Source of the DNA: an uncultured Clostridia bacterium
Lineage (GTDB): Bacteria; Bacillota; Clostridia; Peptostreptococcales; Anaerovoracaceae
Assembly: GCA_945928865.1 (NCBI GenBank)
Contig: CAMENZ010000009.1
Location: forward strand, 1 to 62,620
DNA: 62,620 nt
Direction of reading: 5' to 3'
Part shown: positions 9,601 to 17,845 of the stretch, in pieces
How the letters are laid out: every line of letters begins with the position of its first letter
How positions within the stretch are numbered: position 1 is the first letter of the stretch
Notes under the pieces: generated by a model
The model's database searches: none
Seen by the model: the letters and a program-made list of their open reading frames with translations, nothing else
What the model was told of the DNA's origin: nothing
Program-made: the position numbers and the translations under genes

Positions 9601-10192
9601 TTTCATCACCAAATAATTCTATTCTAATGGGATTATCACTGTCAGGTGGGAAAATATCTATAATTCCGCCTCTATGACTGAATTGCCCTTGACTTTCCAC
9701 GATACCCGCACATTCATAACCTAAAGATATAAATTCTTCTCTTAAAGGGAATACCTGAATTTCTGCTCCCCTCTTCAAAGAAATTTTCTTATCCTGAAAA
9801 CTTCTATGAGGTATTAGTTTTTTTACAGCATAAGAAACAGGGGCAATAACCACTACCGGTTCCCCTGTAAGTAAAGCTTTAACCCCCTTAAGTCTGGCAA
9901 TAAGCTGATCATGGTTCTTAGCATCATATCTTAAAAAATAATTTTCCTGTTCAGGTAAAACTATAATCTTCTTAGGATTTTCTTTTATAAAAAATTCTAA
10001 GTCCTGTGCCAGCCTCTTAGCTCTAATTTCAGTAGAAACTATAATTAAAGTCTGTAAATTATCCTTTATTAAATTTGCAGCTATAGGTGCCACCCTACTT
10101 TCAGATACTCCTGAATAATTTATCATTCTAAACCTCTTAACACTTACATCCAAGTTTTCAAAAATAAAATTGGTGCCTAAAATATTAGACAC
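6656..10192 (-). CDS. mfd: Transcription-repair coupling factor Mfd
   Basis: A full-length 1178-aa Mfd: UvrB-like N-terminal module, RNA polymerase interaction domain (DFVVHENHGVGKF near residue 500), and SF2 translocase with Walker A GDVGFGKTE, DEEQ box, SATPIPRT and QLRGRVGRS, plus the C-terminal TRCF domain. It displaces stalled RNA polymerase and recruits UvrA to lesions. The start is GTG at 10192 and overlaps the last 8 nt of pth, so translation is probably coupled. Position next to pth is conserved with B. subtilis. Confidence 0.97.
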   Translation of the reverse strand: MSNILGTNFIFENLDVSVKRFRMINYSGVSESRVAPIAANLIKDNLQTLIIVSTEIRAKRLAQDLEFFIKENPKKIIVLPEQENYFLRYDAKNHDQLIARLKGVKALLTGEPVVVIAPVSYAVKKLIPHRSFQDKKISLKRGAEIQVFPLREEFISLGYECAGIVESQGQFSHRGGIIDIFPPDSDNPIRIELFGDEIDSIRTFDIESQRSLENLKFVEIFPAEELVSSEEVFKIAIEKIHREYTRAIHKAEKNENKELADRLRASLGELCEYIENFHNVQLLGNYIHYFYDSTEYIWDYMKEGNILIDDPDRIYEVLNLKESEQEADFQVMLERGQAVKKDFEGLSGTEDFKKVFKKSDVTIFTPLPKRVIGVETFDNIYNVQSRQPLNFAGKINVLESELISYAKKNYDITIVCSSIDRLNNLKEFVERIGLEGKVGFAEGNLTQGIDFPQEKKLWLCESDIFAIKKQGRKKKSKAKGQQIKSFSDIREGDFVVHENHGVGKFIGIEQLSIEREKKDYIKIKYAGNDMLYVPVEQMDMVQKFIGGDSGLPRLNKLSGGEWKLTKAKAKADIAVMAKDLIELYAKRTMKAGHQFGEDTVWQMDFEGAFPYEETEDQLQAIKEIKEDMEKPYSMDRLLCGDVGFGKTEVAARAIFKCLADGKQAAFLVPTTILANQHFYSLKERFEQFPFKVEVLSRFRSQAQQADIIKKMSKGQVDLIIGTHRLLSKDIAFKDLGLLVIDEEQRFGVEDKEKIKKLKTNVDVLTLSATPIPRTLNMSLTGIKDMSLIEEPPEERYPVQTYVLEQDDQLLKEVIERELNRGGQAYVVYNRVKGIQAIAEKIENLVPEANVVVGHGQMNEHTLENVMLDFINGENNVLVATTIIESGLDIPNANTMVIMDSDRYGLSQLYQLRGRVGRSNKMAYAYLMYQKDKVLNEQAEKRLKAIKEFTEFGSGFKVAMKDLEIRGAGNLLGTAQSGHIANIGYELYCKMVDNAVRALQGELITEKSEDISIEIPVSAYIPTSYIENEALKIEMYQKIATVQTYDDEDEIIDELLDRFGDVPKATINLVKIAHIRYLAENLGVNRIYKNKESDLRLPTSVKSRVGFRGNISSDKVKLVLEFSEKNSINGKAIFNMTEKMGNRTFLHGGIKPFIRLDTTKQKMAEDTLELLEILSTSIN

Positions 10193-10766
10193 CCATTTGT
10201 TTATTAGGCCTTACATTATATTCGTTCATGGCCTTGTCTACACCTTTTTCAACTATACAAGCAGCTGCATCCGCCGTCTTAATTAGAGCTTCTTCCAAAG
10301 GCTTCTTTTCGGATTTTGTTATGCCTCCTATAACAAAATCTATAATATCTCCCTTGTTATCTGTTCCAATACCAACTCTAATTCTTGGGAAATTATCATT
10401 TTTTAATAAGTAAATAATATTTCTCATACCATTATGAGTCCCACTACTACCTTTTTTTCTAATTCTAAAAGTTCCGGTAGGTATATCAAAATCATCATAT
10501 ATCACAATAAGGTTTTCAACATCTTCCTTATAGAAATTCATAACTTCCATTACTGCTTCTCCGGAAAGATTCATAAAGGTTTGAGGTTTAACTAATAATA
10601 CCTTTTTCCCTCCAATTCTTCCCTCTCCTATTAAGGACTTAAATTTAATCTTATCTACCTTAATGCCAAATTTTTCAGCTAATAAATCTATAGCTATAAA
10701 CCCCATGTTATGTCTGGTATTTTCATACTTTTTGCCCGGATTCCCAAGTCCAACTATAATATACAT
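10185..10766 (-). CDS. pth: Peptidyl-tRNA hydrolase
   Basis: A 193-aa Pth/SpoVC. The signature GLGNPGKKYENTRHNMGF holds the catalytic His near residue 20. MNLSGEAV and the conserved YDDFD block with KGSSGTHNGMRN follow. It recycles peptidyl-tRNAs that drop off ribosomes. It lies in an operon with prs upstream and mfd downstream; its stop overlaps the mfd GTG start. Confidence 0.97.
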   Translation of the reverse strand: MYIIVGLGNPGKKYENTRHNMGFIAIDLLAEKFGIKVDKIKFKSLIGEGRIGGKKVLLVKPQTFMNLSGEAVMEVMNFYKEDVENLIVIYDDFDIPTGTFRIRKKGSSGTHNGMRNIIYLLKNDNFPRIRVGIGTDNKGDIIDFVIGGITKSEKKPLEEALIKTADAAACIVEKGVDKAMNEYNVRPNKQMGV

Positions 10767-10791
10767 TACTGCTCTTTAGCCTTTCTAATTT

Positions 10792-11745
10792 TTATTTATC
10801 GAAAAGAGCACTTACAGAACCGTTAGAGAATACCCTTGTCATAGCTTCTGCAAATAAAGGAGCTACAGAAAGGAAGGTCATATTGGAAGTTTTCTTTTCT
10901 TCTGTAAGAGGAATAGTATTTAATAATACCATTTCTTCAAATACAGAATCCTTAATTCTTTCAAGAGCCGGTCCTGATAATACAGCATGAGTAGCCCCTG
11001 CATATACGGATTTTGCACCTAAGTCTTTAATAGCCTTTGCCGCATTACAAATAGTACCGGCAGTATCTATAATATCGTCAATAATAATACAGTTTTTGCC
11101 CTGTATATTACCAATTATATTCATAATTTCAGATTTATTAGGTTCAGGACGACGCTTGTCTATAATAGCTATAGGACAATTAAGAATTTCAGCCAAGTTT
11201 CTTGCTCTAGTTACTGAACCATGGTCGGGAGAAACAACACAGAGGTCATCTAAGTTTTTGCTCTTAAAATAGTTACCTAAAATTGGCATACCTAAGAGAT
11301 GATCCACAGGAATATCAAAATATCCTTGAATCTGATTTGCATGAAGATCCATAGTTAAAACTCTATCTGCTCCTGCTGCTACAATCAAGTCAGCAACTAA
11401 TTTAGATGTAATCGGATCTCTAGCTTTAGCTTTTCTATCCTGTCTTGCATATCCATAATATGGAATAATAGCATTGATTCTTCCTGCTGATGCTCTCTTC
11501 ATAGCATCAATCATAATAAGAAGTTCCATAAGATTGTCATTAACTGGACTGCAAGTGGATTGAATGATATAAACATCTAAGCCTCTTACAGTTTCCCAAA
11601 TATTAACTGAAATTTCTCCATCGCTAAACTTAGTTACTGTTGCCTTACCTAAGGGTTTTCCCATTATTCCCGCAATTTCTTCAGCTAACTCTGTATTAGA
11701 GTTTCCTGTGAAAATTTTGTAATCAGCAAATACTCCGCTTCTCAA
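10792..11745 (-). CDS. prs: Ribose-phosphate pyrophosphokinase
   Basis: A 317-aa class I PRPP synthetase. Visible are the flexible-loop region YARQDRKA, the PRPP-binding motif [11 protein letters not shown] and the conserved GNSN N-terminus. It makes PRPP from ribose-5-phosphate and ATP for the purine, pyrimidine, His and Trp pathways and for the PurR and PyrE functions encoded in this window. The start appears to be TTG (11743-11745), with AAGAGG upstream and no nearby ATG. It sits between the glmU-like gene and pth, as in Bacillus. Confidence 0.96.
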   Translation of the reverse strand: MRSGVFADYKIFTGNSNTELAEEIAGIMGKPLGKATVTKFSDGEISVNIWETVRGLDVYIIQSTCSPVNDNLMELLIMIDAMKRASAGRINAIIPYYGYARQDRKAKARDPITSKLVADLIVAAGADRVLTMDLHANQIQGYFDIPVDHLLGMPILGNYFKSKNLDDLCVVSPDHGSVTRARNLAEILNCPIAIIDKRRPEPNKSEIMNIIGNIQGKNCIIIDDIIDTAGTICNAAKAIKDLGAKSVYAGATHAVLSGPALERIKDSVFEEMVLLNTIPLTEEKKTSNMTFLSVAPLFAEAMTRVFSNGSVSALFDK

Positions 11746-11786
11746 TTTCTTACCTCTTCTTTCTTCTCCCTCTGAGAATGTTTTAA

Positions 11787-12473
11787 TTATTTATTATTTT
11801 TCCAAATGCCACGATTGCGAACCCAATTCTCTTTTTGAATTCCTTTTTCGCGTGCTATATATAAAGCATCAGGTTTCACATCTTCTGTAACTGTTGAACC
11901 TGCCGCAATATATGCTCCTTCACCCACATTTACCGGTGATACCAAATTGCTATTGCAACCTATAAAGGCATTAGACTCTACCTTAGTACGATATTTTTTG
12001 CTGCCGTCATAATTTACAAAAACTACACCGCAACCCAAATTGATACCTTCACCTAAGTCAGCATCACCTATATAAGTGAGATGGGATGCCTTAGTTCCAT
12101 CTCCTACAGTAGAGTTCTTAACTTCAACAAAATCTCCAATTTTGCACTCTTTACCAACTATGCTCTTAGGTCTAAGATATGCAAAAGGACCTATGGATGT
12201 ATTATTTCCAATTTCGGATTCTATAATATATGAACTGGAAATTTCTACTTCATCACCTATATTAGAATTTTCAATTCGACAGTTTTGATCTATTATGCAA
12301 TTTTCACCTATAAGGGTTTTGCCCTTAATTGTAACATTAGGTCCTATAACTGTTCCCTTTCCAATACATACATCTTCATCAATATAAGCATTTTCTATAT
12401 GTATAAACTGAACTCCTTTTTTCTCTAAAGCTCTGTTTATCTTCATTCTTTCATCTAAACTTAAAATTTTCAT
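11787..12473 (-). CDS. GlmU acetyltransferase domain only (left-handed beta-helix)
   Basis: A 228-aa protein matching only the C-terminal half of bifunctional GlmU: a short helical linker ([15 protein letters not shown]), hexapeptide repeats (IGxxT/xVIGP), then the acetyltransferase active-site segment [14 protein letters not shown] (catalytic His) and [11 protein letters not shown]. The uridylyltransferase domain is missing, and there is no room for it in the 21-bp gap to murC. It would acetylate glucosamine-1-phosphate; UTP transfer must be done by another protein. The position between prs and spoVG/purR is that of gcaD/glmU in Bacillus, so this looks like a domain-split GlmU. Confidence 0.85.
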   Translation of the reverse strand: MKILSLDERMKINRALEKKGVQFIHIENAYIDEDVCIGKGTVIGPNVTIKGKTLIGENCIIDQNCRIENSNIGDEVEISSSYIIESEIGNNTSIGPFAYLRPKSIVGKECKIGDFVEVKNSTVGDGTKASHLTYIGDADLGEGINLGCGVVFVNYDGSKKYRTKVESNAFIGCNSNLVSPVNVGEGAYIAAGSTVTEDVKPDALYIAREKGIQKENWVRNRGIWKNNK

Positions 12474-12494
12474 TTCTATAACCTAGCTACTCTC

Positions 12495-13874
12495 TTAAGC
12501 TTCACTTAGGATTTTCTCTCCTACTTTATATACATCCCCTGCACCCATAGTTATAACCATATCGCCGGTTTCTGCATTTTCTTTTATATACTCAGCTATT
12601 TCATCAAAATCTTCGATGAAAATCACATCTTTATCAGGAGCTATTTCCCTTATTCTTTCTACTAATTGTTTAGAAGAAATTTTGTAAATATTCTTTTCTC
12701 TTGCTGCATATATTTCAGTCAGTATCAATTTATCAGTTTTTTCAAAAGCCACTGCAAACTCATCAAATAAAGCTCTCGTTCTAGTATAAGTATGAGGTTG
12801 GAAGATGCACCACAATTGATTATGAGGTACATTCTGAGATGCAGATAGAGTTGCCTTTATTTCTGTAGGATGATGTGCATAATCATCTACAATTTTAACT
12901 CCTTTATTAGTGATACCTGTTATATCGAATCTTCTTTCTGTACCTTTAAAAGTTTTAAGGGTTTCCTTTATGGTCTCCGCTTCCACACCTAAAGTATGAG
13001 TAAGTGCAAAGGCTGCTAATGCATTTAAAATATTATGCTCTCCCGGTACTGATAATTGAACCTTTATTAACTCTTTACCTTTATGGTTAACTTTAAAAGC
13101 AGGCATACCTTCTTCTGTAAACATAATATCAGAAGCATAATAATCACTATTTTCATTAAGCCCGAAGGTTACCACATTTTTCAAACCAGTTATAACCTGA
13201 TTTACAAAAGGATTTGCATCATAAGCAATAATCAAACCATTTTCAGGAACTAAAGCCGCAAAAGTATCAAAAGAATTTACAATTTGATTTATATCTTTAA
13301 AATAATCTAAATGATCGGAATCAATATTTAATATAATTTCAATTTTAGGTCTAAGACTTAAAAAGCTATCCATATATTCGCAGGCTTCAGTTATGAAATA
13401 CTCTCCTTCGCCAACTTTACAATTACCACCAATTTCTGCCAAGTTGCCTCCAACTAAAATTGTCGGTTTAAGATTAGCCCTATCTAAAATAAGAGAAATC
13501 ATAGAAGTAGTAGTAGTCTTACCATGAGTTCCTGATACAGCAATACTATTATCATACTCTGACATTAATATACCTAACATCTCTGCTCTTGTTAAAATAG
13601 GAATACCCTTTTCCTTCGCCTGAACCATTTCAGGGTTATCCTGAGCTACAGCTGCAGAATAAACCAAAACATCAGCGTCACCTAAGTTTTCCGCCTTATG
13701 CCCTAGATATATTCTTGCACCCTTTTTAGCTAAGGATAAAGTCATATCTGATTCCTTCATATCTGAACCCGAAACAGCATATCCTCTAGATAATAAAATT
13801 TCAGCAATGGCGGAAAGACCTATTCCACCTATACCAATACAATGTATATGTTTATATTTGTTTAAATCAATCAT
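12495..13874 (-). CDS. murC: UDP-N-acetylmuramate--L-alanine ligase
   Basis: A 459-aa Mur ligase. The N-terminal Rossmann domain carries IHCIGIGGIGLSAIAEIL, the central ATP site reads SGTHGKTTTTSM, and DDYAHHPTEIKAT with FQPHTYTR follow. It adds L-Ala to UDP-MurNAc in the cytoplasm. The frame is open 23 codons further upstream, but ATG 13874 has GGAGA correctly spaced and begins exactly where the family begins. A promoter is at 13908-13936, divergent from purR. Confidence 0.96.
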   Translation of the reverse strand: MIDLNKYKHIHCIGIGGIGLSAIAEILLSRGYAVSGSDMKESDMTLSLAKKGARIYLGHKAENLGDADVLVYSAAVAQDNPEMVQAKEKGIPILTRAEMLGILMSEYDNSIAVSGTHGKTTTTSMISLILDRANLKPTILVGGNLAEIGGNCKVGEGEYFITEACEYMDSFLSLRPKIEIILNIDSDHLDYFKDINQIVNSFDTFAALVPENGLIIAYDANPFVNQVITGLKNVVTFGLNENSDYYASDIMFTEEGMPAFKVNHKGKELIKVQLSVPGEHNILNALAAFALTHTLGVEAETIKETLKTFKGTERRFDITGITNKGVKIVDDYAHHPTEIKATLSASQNVPHNQLWCIFQPHTYTRTRALFDEFAVAFEKTDKLILTEIYAAREKNIYKISSKQLVERIREIAPDKDVIFIEDFDEIAEYIKENAETGDMVITMGAGDVYKVGEKILSEA

Positions 13875-13907
13875 CAATTTAATCTCCACAATTTCATAAT
13901 CGCTAAT

Positions 13908-13936
13908 AGTATAACACAAATTAAAGGAAATGTGCA
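13908..13936 (-). promoter_or_regulatory. Extended -10 promoter for murC
   Basis: Minus strand: TGCACA (13931-13936), 17-bp spacer ending in TG, then TATACT (13908-13913). The TGTTATACT extended -10 compensates for the weaker -35. It drives murC and probably the downstream glmU-prs-pth-mfd genes, divergently from purR. Confidence 0.65.
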
Positions 13937-13943
13937 GAACCAA

Positions 13944-13972
13944 TTGACAAAAAATACAAAAAAATATATATT
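13944..13972 (+). promoter_or_regulatory. Sigma-A promoter for purR
   Basis: Perfect TTGACA (13944-13949), 17-bp A-rich spacer, TATATT (13967-13972). It is followed by an AGGAGG ribosome site before the purR ATG at 14005. No clear PurBox pair was recognised by eye. Confidence 0.7.
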
Positions 13973-14004
13973 ATAAATAATACGAATATTAGGAGGTATT
14001 TTTT

Positions 14005-14814
14005 ATGAAACGTATGGAAAGAGTTGCTGCTCTAATAAACATTTTAACAGAGCATCCCACTCAGGTTTATACTCTTCAATATTTCTGTGACCTGTTCGGA
14101 GCAGCAAAGTCCAGTATCAGCGAAGATATACAAGCAGCTAATAATTCTATAAAAATTTCCGGTTTTGGCTTCTTAGAAACCATCGCCGGTGCTAAGGGTG
14201 GCGTTCGTTTTATTCCGGACATTTCCGAAGAAAACATAAAAATCCTTCAAAAAGAATTTTGCGAAAGATTATCAGAACCTTCCAGAATGGTCGGTGGAAA
14301 CTTTTTATATACCTCAGATATTTTCTATGATCCTTCCATAGTTAGACGGATTGCCCTTATATTTGCTAAAAAATTCAGAAAATGTGAGGCCAACTATGTA
14401 GCCACTATTGAAACAAAAGGTATACCTCTAGCCTTTATGGTTTCTCACTACCTAAATTTACCATTAGTAGTAGTCAGAAGAGATGCTAAAATTTCTGAAG
14501 GATCTACCATAAGTATTAACTATTTCAGCGGTTCTAATGACCGATTACAAAAAATGTCCATGTCTAAAAGAGCTATTGAGCCTAACTCTAAAGTTCTGAT
14601 TATAGATGACTTTATGCGTGGAGGCGGCAGTATCGTAGGAATGTCTGAAATGATAAAAGAATTTAACGGAAAGGTTGTCGGCATAGGTGTAGCCATAGCC
14701 TCCATAGAACCTGAAAAGAAAAAGGTAGATGATTATACCAGCGTAGTCTTTTTAGGAGATATATCACTTGAAAATAAAAATATAGTTTTGAAATCAAACG
14801 AAAACATATTCTAA
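14005..14814 (+). CDS. purR: Pur operon repressor PurR
   Basis: 269 aa with an N-terminal winged helix (residues 1-75) and a phosphoribosyltransferase-like domain with the PRPP-binding motif VLIIDDFMRGGGS. In Firmicutes PurR represses purine genes and releases DNA when PRPP rises. It is the only plus-strand gene of this block, divergent from murC. A bidirectional terminator (14962-15003) separates it from spoVG. In Bacillus purR directly precedes spoVG on the same strand; here it is inverted. Confidence 0.95.
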   Translation: MKRMERVAALINILTEHPTQVYTLQYFCDLFGAAKSSISEDIQAANNSIKISGFGFLETIAGAKGGVRFIPDISEENIKILQKEFCERLSEPSRMVGGNFLYTSDIFYDPSIVRRIALIFAKKFRKCEANYVATIETKGIPLAFMVSHYLNLPLVVVRRDAKISEGSTISINYFSGSNDRLQKMSMSKRAIEPNSKVLIIDDFMRGGGSIVGMSEMIKEFNGKVVGIGVAIASIEPEKKKVDDYTSVVFLGDISLENKNIVLKSNENIF

Positions 14815-14890
14815 ATACCTAAAATGTAAGGGATACAAAAGATTTATCAAAAAGTTGTTCCATCTCTTAGTTTTGAGAAAAAAGACAATT

Positions 14891-14942
14891 TTTACCATAA
14901 ATTACCAGTTCAATAAGCCTCTTACATATCAAAATCCAAAAC
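14891..14942. repeat. Dispersed intergenic repeat, copy 1 (second copy at 50783-50833)
   Basis: Begins with TTTACCATAAATTACCAGTTC and ends with CAAAATCCAAAAC. The same two blocks, equally spaced, occur at 50783-50833, with diverged sequence between them. Both copies lie in non-coding DNA downstream of a plus-strand regulator gene. Confidence 0.65.
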
Positions 14943-14961
14943 TCACAAATCACATTAAGAC

Positions 14962-15003
14962 AAACTAAAATCCCACTTCAAAAATGAAATGGGATTTTAG
15001 TTT
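14962..15003. terminator. Bidirectional terminator between purR and spoVG
   Basis: A stem of about 17 bp (AAACTAAAATCCCA ... TGGGATTTTAGTTT) with an A/T-rich loop and T-tracts on both sides. It serves the convergent purR and spoVG genes. Confidence 0.8.
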
Positions 15004-15034
15004 ATAATTTGCGTTACGGTATACTTCTATAATA

Positions 15035-15295
15035 TTATTCTTCACCCACTGCCGCATACGCTTCTAAAACAGCAGTTCTTATAGCTTCTCTTGTTTCAGT
15101 GCGAATCGGATGTGCTATATCTTTATACTCTCCGTCGGAAAGTTTCTTAGAAGGCATGGCTATAAACAAACCGTTCTGACCCTCTATAACTCTTAAATCA
15201 TGCACTACGAAAGCATCATCAATAGTAAAAGATGCTATCGCTTTTAATTTTCCTTCTTCACCGATTTTTCTGATTCTTACATCAGTAATATTCAT
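15035..15295 (-). CDS. spoVG: Septation/sporulation regulator SpoVG
   Basis: 86 aa, matching SpoVG along its length: [35 protein letters not shown] and DIAHPIR. It is a site-specific DNA/RNA-binding global regulator. The frame opens 14 codons earlier, but ATG 15295 follows AAGGTGG at correct spacing and matches the universal start. It does not by itself prove that the organism sporulates. Confidence 0.95.
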   Translation of the reverse strand: MNITDVRIRKIGEEGKLKAIASFTIDDAFVVHDLRVIEGQNGLFIAMPSKKLSDGEYKDIAHPIRTETREAIRTAVLEAYAAVGEE

Positions 15296-15422
15296 ATACT
15301 TACCACCTTTCTTGTATAACTCATAATATAATACCATAAAAGTGTTAAAAATACAAACATTTTAATTTGAATCTCTACTTACACTATTTCCTAAGCCAAT
15401 TTTTTATTACAATCCTTATATA

Positions 15423-16886
15423 TTACAAATATTTACCTATACCTTCCAGCTTACCTTCCGTAAAATCTGTTGCTATTTCCACCCTTATCATATTAGTATT
15501 ACCTCTAACATCTAAAGGCACTCCTGCACTTATAACTACCTTATCTCCGACCTGTAAGATACCTTCTTTTCCAGCTTTTTCCACACATCGTCTAATTAAA
15601 AGATCCAGTTCTTTAATATTTTCTACTTCTATAGGTTCTACGCCCCACTGCAAAGCTAATTGATGGAATGTTTTCTTATGAGCTGTAGCTGCTACAATTC
15701 TAGTATCCGGTCTAAATTTACTCATTTTCACAGCAGTATAACCACTGTTAGTAATGGCTATTATAGCCTTCGCATTAATATCATGGGCTAAAGTGCAAGC
15801 TGCATGGCCTACTGCATTAGTCGTATCTCTTTCATCCATCTCATGAGAACAATTATTATTAAGGCTGCAACTAGGGTCATCCATTTCTGCCTGCTCTGCA
15901 ATTTTTGCCATGGCCTTAACAGATTCTACTGGAAAGTTACCCATGGCACTTTCTCCTGAAAGCATAACTGCTGAAGTTCCATCAAAAACCGCATTGGCTA
16001 CATCAGAAATCTCCGCTCTGGTAGGAATAGGGCTGTTTATCATGGATTCTAACATCTGAGTCGCTGTGATTACAACTTTTCCGGTCTGCTGACATCTCTG
16101 GATAATTTTTTTCTGTAAACCCGGCAGCCTTTCAAAATCCACTTCCACTCCCATATCGCCTCTGGCAACCATTATTCCATCAGAAAGTTCTAAAATTTCC
16201 TCAAAATTTTCAATGCCTTCTGTATTTTCAATTTTAGATATAATCTGAATATCTGAACCACCCTTTTCGTCTAAAAATCCACGAATAGCTTTGACATCTT
16301 CTCCTCTTCTAACGAAAGAAGCAGCTATATAGTCTACATTCTTTTCTATTCCAAATAATATATCCTTCTTATCTTTTTCACTTAAATATTCCATCTTTAA
16401 ATTTATGTCCGGAATATTAATACCCTTGTGGTCAGAAACTTCTCCACCACTCAAAACAGTACAATGCACAGATTTTGCATCCGTACTTTCAACCTGAAGT
16501 TTTATCTTGCCGTCATCGATTAAAACCAAGTCTCCTTTTTTTAATTCTTTAGATAATGCCTTATAGGTTACAGAACAAATATTTTCATCTCCTAAAATTT
16601 CTTCAGTGGTGAGTGTAAACTTATTTCCGGCTTTAAGGCTAACCTTAGGTTTGTTAAAATTCCCTGTTCTAATTTCAGGTCCCTTCGTATCTAGTAATAC
16701 AGCTGCACTAAGTCCTAATTTATCTCTAACTTTTCTGAATTTATCTATAGTTTCACCATGGCCTTTATGGTCACCATGGGAAAAATTTACTCTAGCCACA
16801 TTCATACCGGCTAAAAGCATTTCTTCCATAGTTTTTTCATTATTTGACGCAGGACCTAAGGTACATACAATTTTAGTTCTTCTCAA
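15423..16886 (-). CDS. pyk: Pyruvate kinase
   Basis: 487 aa with the full barrel: N-terminal RRTKIVCTLGPAS, LLDTKGPEIR, SFVRRGEDV, IISKIEN, the active-site Lys/Glu block, MVARGDMGVEV and TATQMLESM, plus the C-terminal allosteric domain ending in the family VRVEIA-like strand. It lacks the extra PEP-utiliser domain found in B. subtilis Pyk. It makes ATP and pyruvate from PEP. The start codon is TTG (16886) behind AGAGGAG. A promoter is at 16937-16965. Confidence 0.96.
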   Translation of the reverse strand: MRRTKIVCTLGPASNNEKTMEEMLLAGMNVARVNFSHGDHKGHGETIDKFRKVRDKLGLSAAVLLDTKGPEIRTGNFNKPKVSLKAGNKFTLTTEEILGDENICSVTYKALSKELKKGDLVLIDDGKIKLQVESTDAKSVHCTVLSGGEVSDHKGINIPDINLKMEYLSEKDKKDILFGIEKNVDYIAASFVRRGEDVKAIRGFLDEKGGSDIQIISKIENTEGIENFEEILELSDGIMVARGDMGVEVDFERLPGLQKKIIQRCQQTGKVVITATQMLESMINSPIPTRAEISDVANAVFDGTSAVMLSGESAMGNFPVESVKAMAKIAEQAEMDDPSCSLNNNCSHEMDERDTTNAVGHAACTLAHDINAKAIIAITNSGYTAVKMSKFRPDTRIVAATAHKKTFHQLALQWGVEPIEVENIKELDLLIRRCVEKAGKEGILQVGDKVVISAGVPLDVRGNTNMIRVEIATDFTEGKLEGIGKYL

Positions 16887-16936
16887 TTTCCAACTCCTCT
16901 TTTTATGTCCATTTAATGATATATTTATTTAGATTA

Positions 16937-16965
16937 ATAATAGTATAAAACGACTTACATTTCAA
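16937..16965 (-). promoter_or_regulatory. Sigma-A promoter for pyk
   Basis: Minus strand TTGAAA (16960-16965), 17-bp spacer, TATTAT (16937-16942), about 50 nt before the pyk start. It is divergent from the promoter at 16987-17015. Confidence 0.65.
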
Positions 16966-16986
16966 GGCATTTTTCTTTTATTAACA

Positions 16987-17015
16987 TTGACTTTTAAGAC
17001 ACCCTCACTTATAAT
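16987..17015 (+). promoter_or_regulatory. Strong sigma-A promoter for the B3/B4 gene
   Basis: TTGACT (16987-16992), 17-bp spacer, perfect TATAAT (17010-17015), then GGGAGG before the ATG at 17046. Confidence 0.75.
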
Positions 17016-17045
17016 GAAGGTACATATTACAAGGGAGGTAATAGT

Positions 17046-17750
17046 ATGAAAAAATTTATTTTAGAAAAAGATTTTCTAGAAATTTTCCCCAATGTTAAAA
17101 TTGGTGTTCTAGTTTTAGATGGTATAAACAATAATATAGTAGACGAAAACAAGTTTGCCAGCTATCTAAGAGATAAGGAAAAATTAGCGGCTCAATATTT
17201 CTCCAATCCTGAATTCAGCGAAAATCCGGTAATAAAACAGTGGAGAGATGCCTTTAGAAACTTCAAAACTAAAAAAGGTGCCCGTTGTTCCATAGAAGCT
17301 CTATTAAAGAGAGTTTCAAACGGTAATCAAATAGGCACTATCATTCCTTTAGTAGACATATATAACGGTATTTCTTTAAAATATGGAGTGCCTGTCGGCG
17401 GAGAAGATATAGACAAATTTCAAGGAAATATAAGACTAACCTTAGCTGATGGCGACGAAGATTTTGTAACCTATGGTTCAGATAAAAGCGAACCGCCTTA
17501 TGCCGGCGAAGTAATATATAAAGATGATGCAGGTGCTATATGCCGTTGTTGGAACTGGCGTGAAGCTGTAAGAACCATGCTTACAGAAGCTACAACCAGA
17601 GCCTTTATGATTATAGAAAGTGTTGGAGAAAATCCCAACTTAGAGCCGGCTTTAGATGAGTTAGCTGAATTAGTTAAAAATGAGCTTGGTGGAAACCATA
17701 GTAAATTTATCTTAGATAAAAACAATTCTGAAATATTAATAGAAGAATAA
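17046..17750 (+). CDS. B3/B4 tRNA-binding domain protein (PheT-like editing domain)
   Basis: A 234-aa cytosolic protein made of the B3/B4 domain found in the beta subunit of Phe-tRNA synthetase. Recognisable are the PLVDIYNGISLKYGVPVGGED block and the RCWNWREAVRTML segment near the C-terminus. Free-standing B3/B4 proteins are thought to act in trans-editing or deacylation of mischarged tRNAs; the substrate here is unknown. It has its own strong promoter and a terminator, so it is monocistronic. Confidence 0.82.
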   Translation: MKKFILEKDFLEIFPNVKIGVLVLDGINNNIVDENKFASYLRDKEKLAAQYFSNPEFSENPVIKQWRDAFRNFKTKKGARCSIEALLKRVSNGNQIGTIIPLVDIYNGISLKYGVPVGGEDIDKFQGNIRLTLADGDEDFVTYGSDKSEPPYAGEVIYKDDAGAICRCWNWREAVRTMLTEATTRAFMIIESVGENPNLEPALDELAELVKNELGGNHSKFILDKNNSEILIEE

Positions 17751-17757
17751 AAAACAA

Positions 17758-17803
17758 AAGGACCTTGATGTAAATATAAAATATTTTCAATCAAGGTCTT
17801 TTT
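17758..17803. terminator. Bidirectional terminator
   Basis: AAAGGACCTTGAT pairs with ATCAAGGTCTTTT with A- and T-runs on either side. It lies between the convergent B3/B4 and phosphoketolase genes. Confidence 0.8.
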
Positions 17804-17845
17804 AATATAACAAGAGGTATTCTCTTAAAATGATCAAATCACCAT

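Noticed and set aside
13875-13943. N-terminal extension of MurC
   Set aside because: It would include the divergent promoter region; ATG 13874 has a proper RBS and aligns with family starts.
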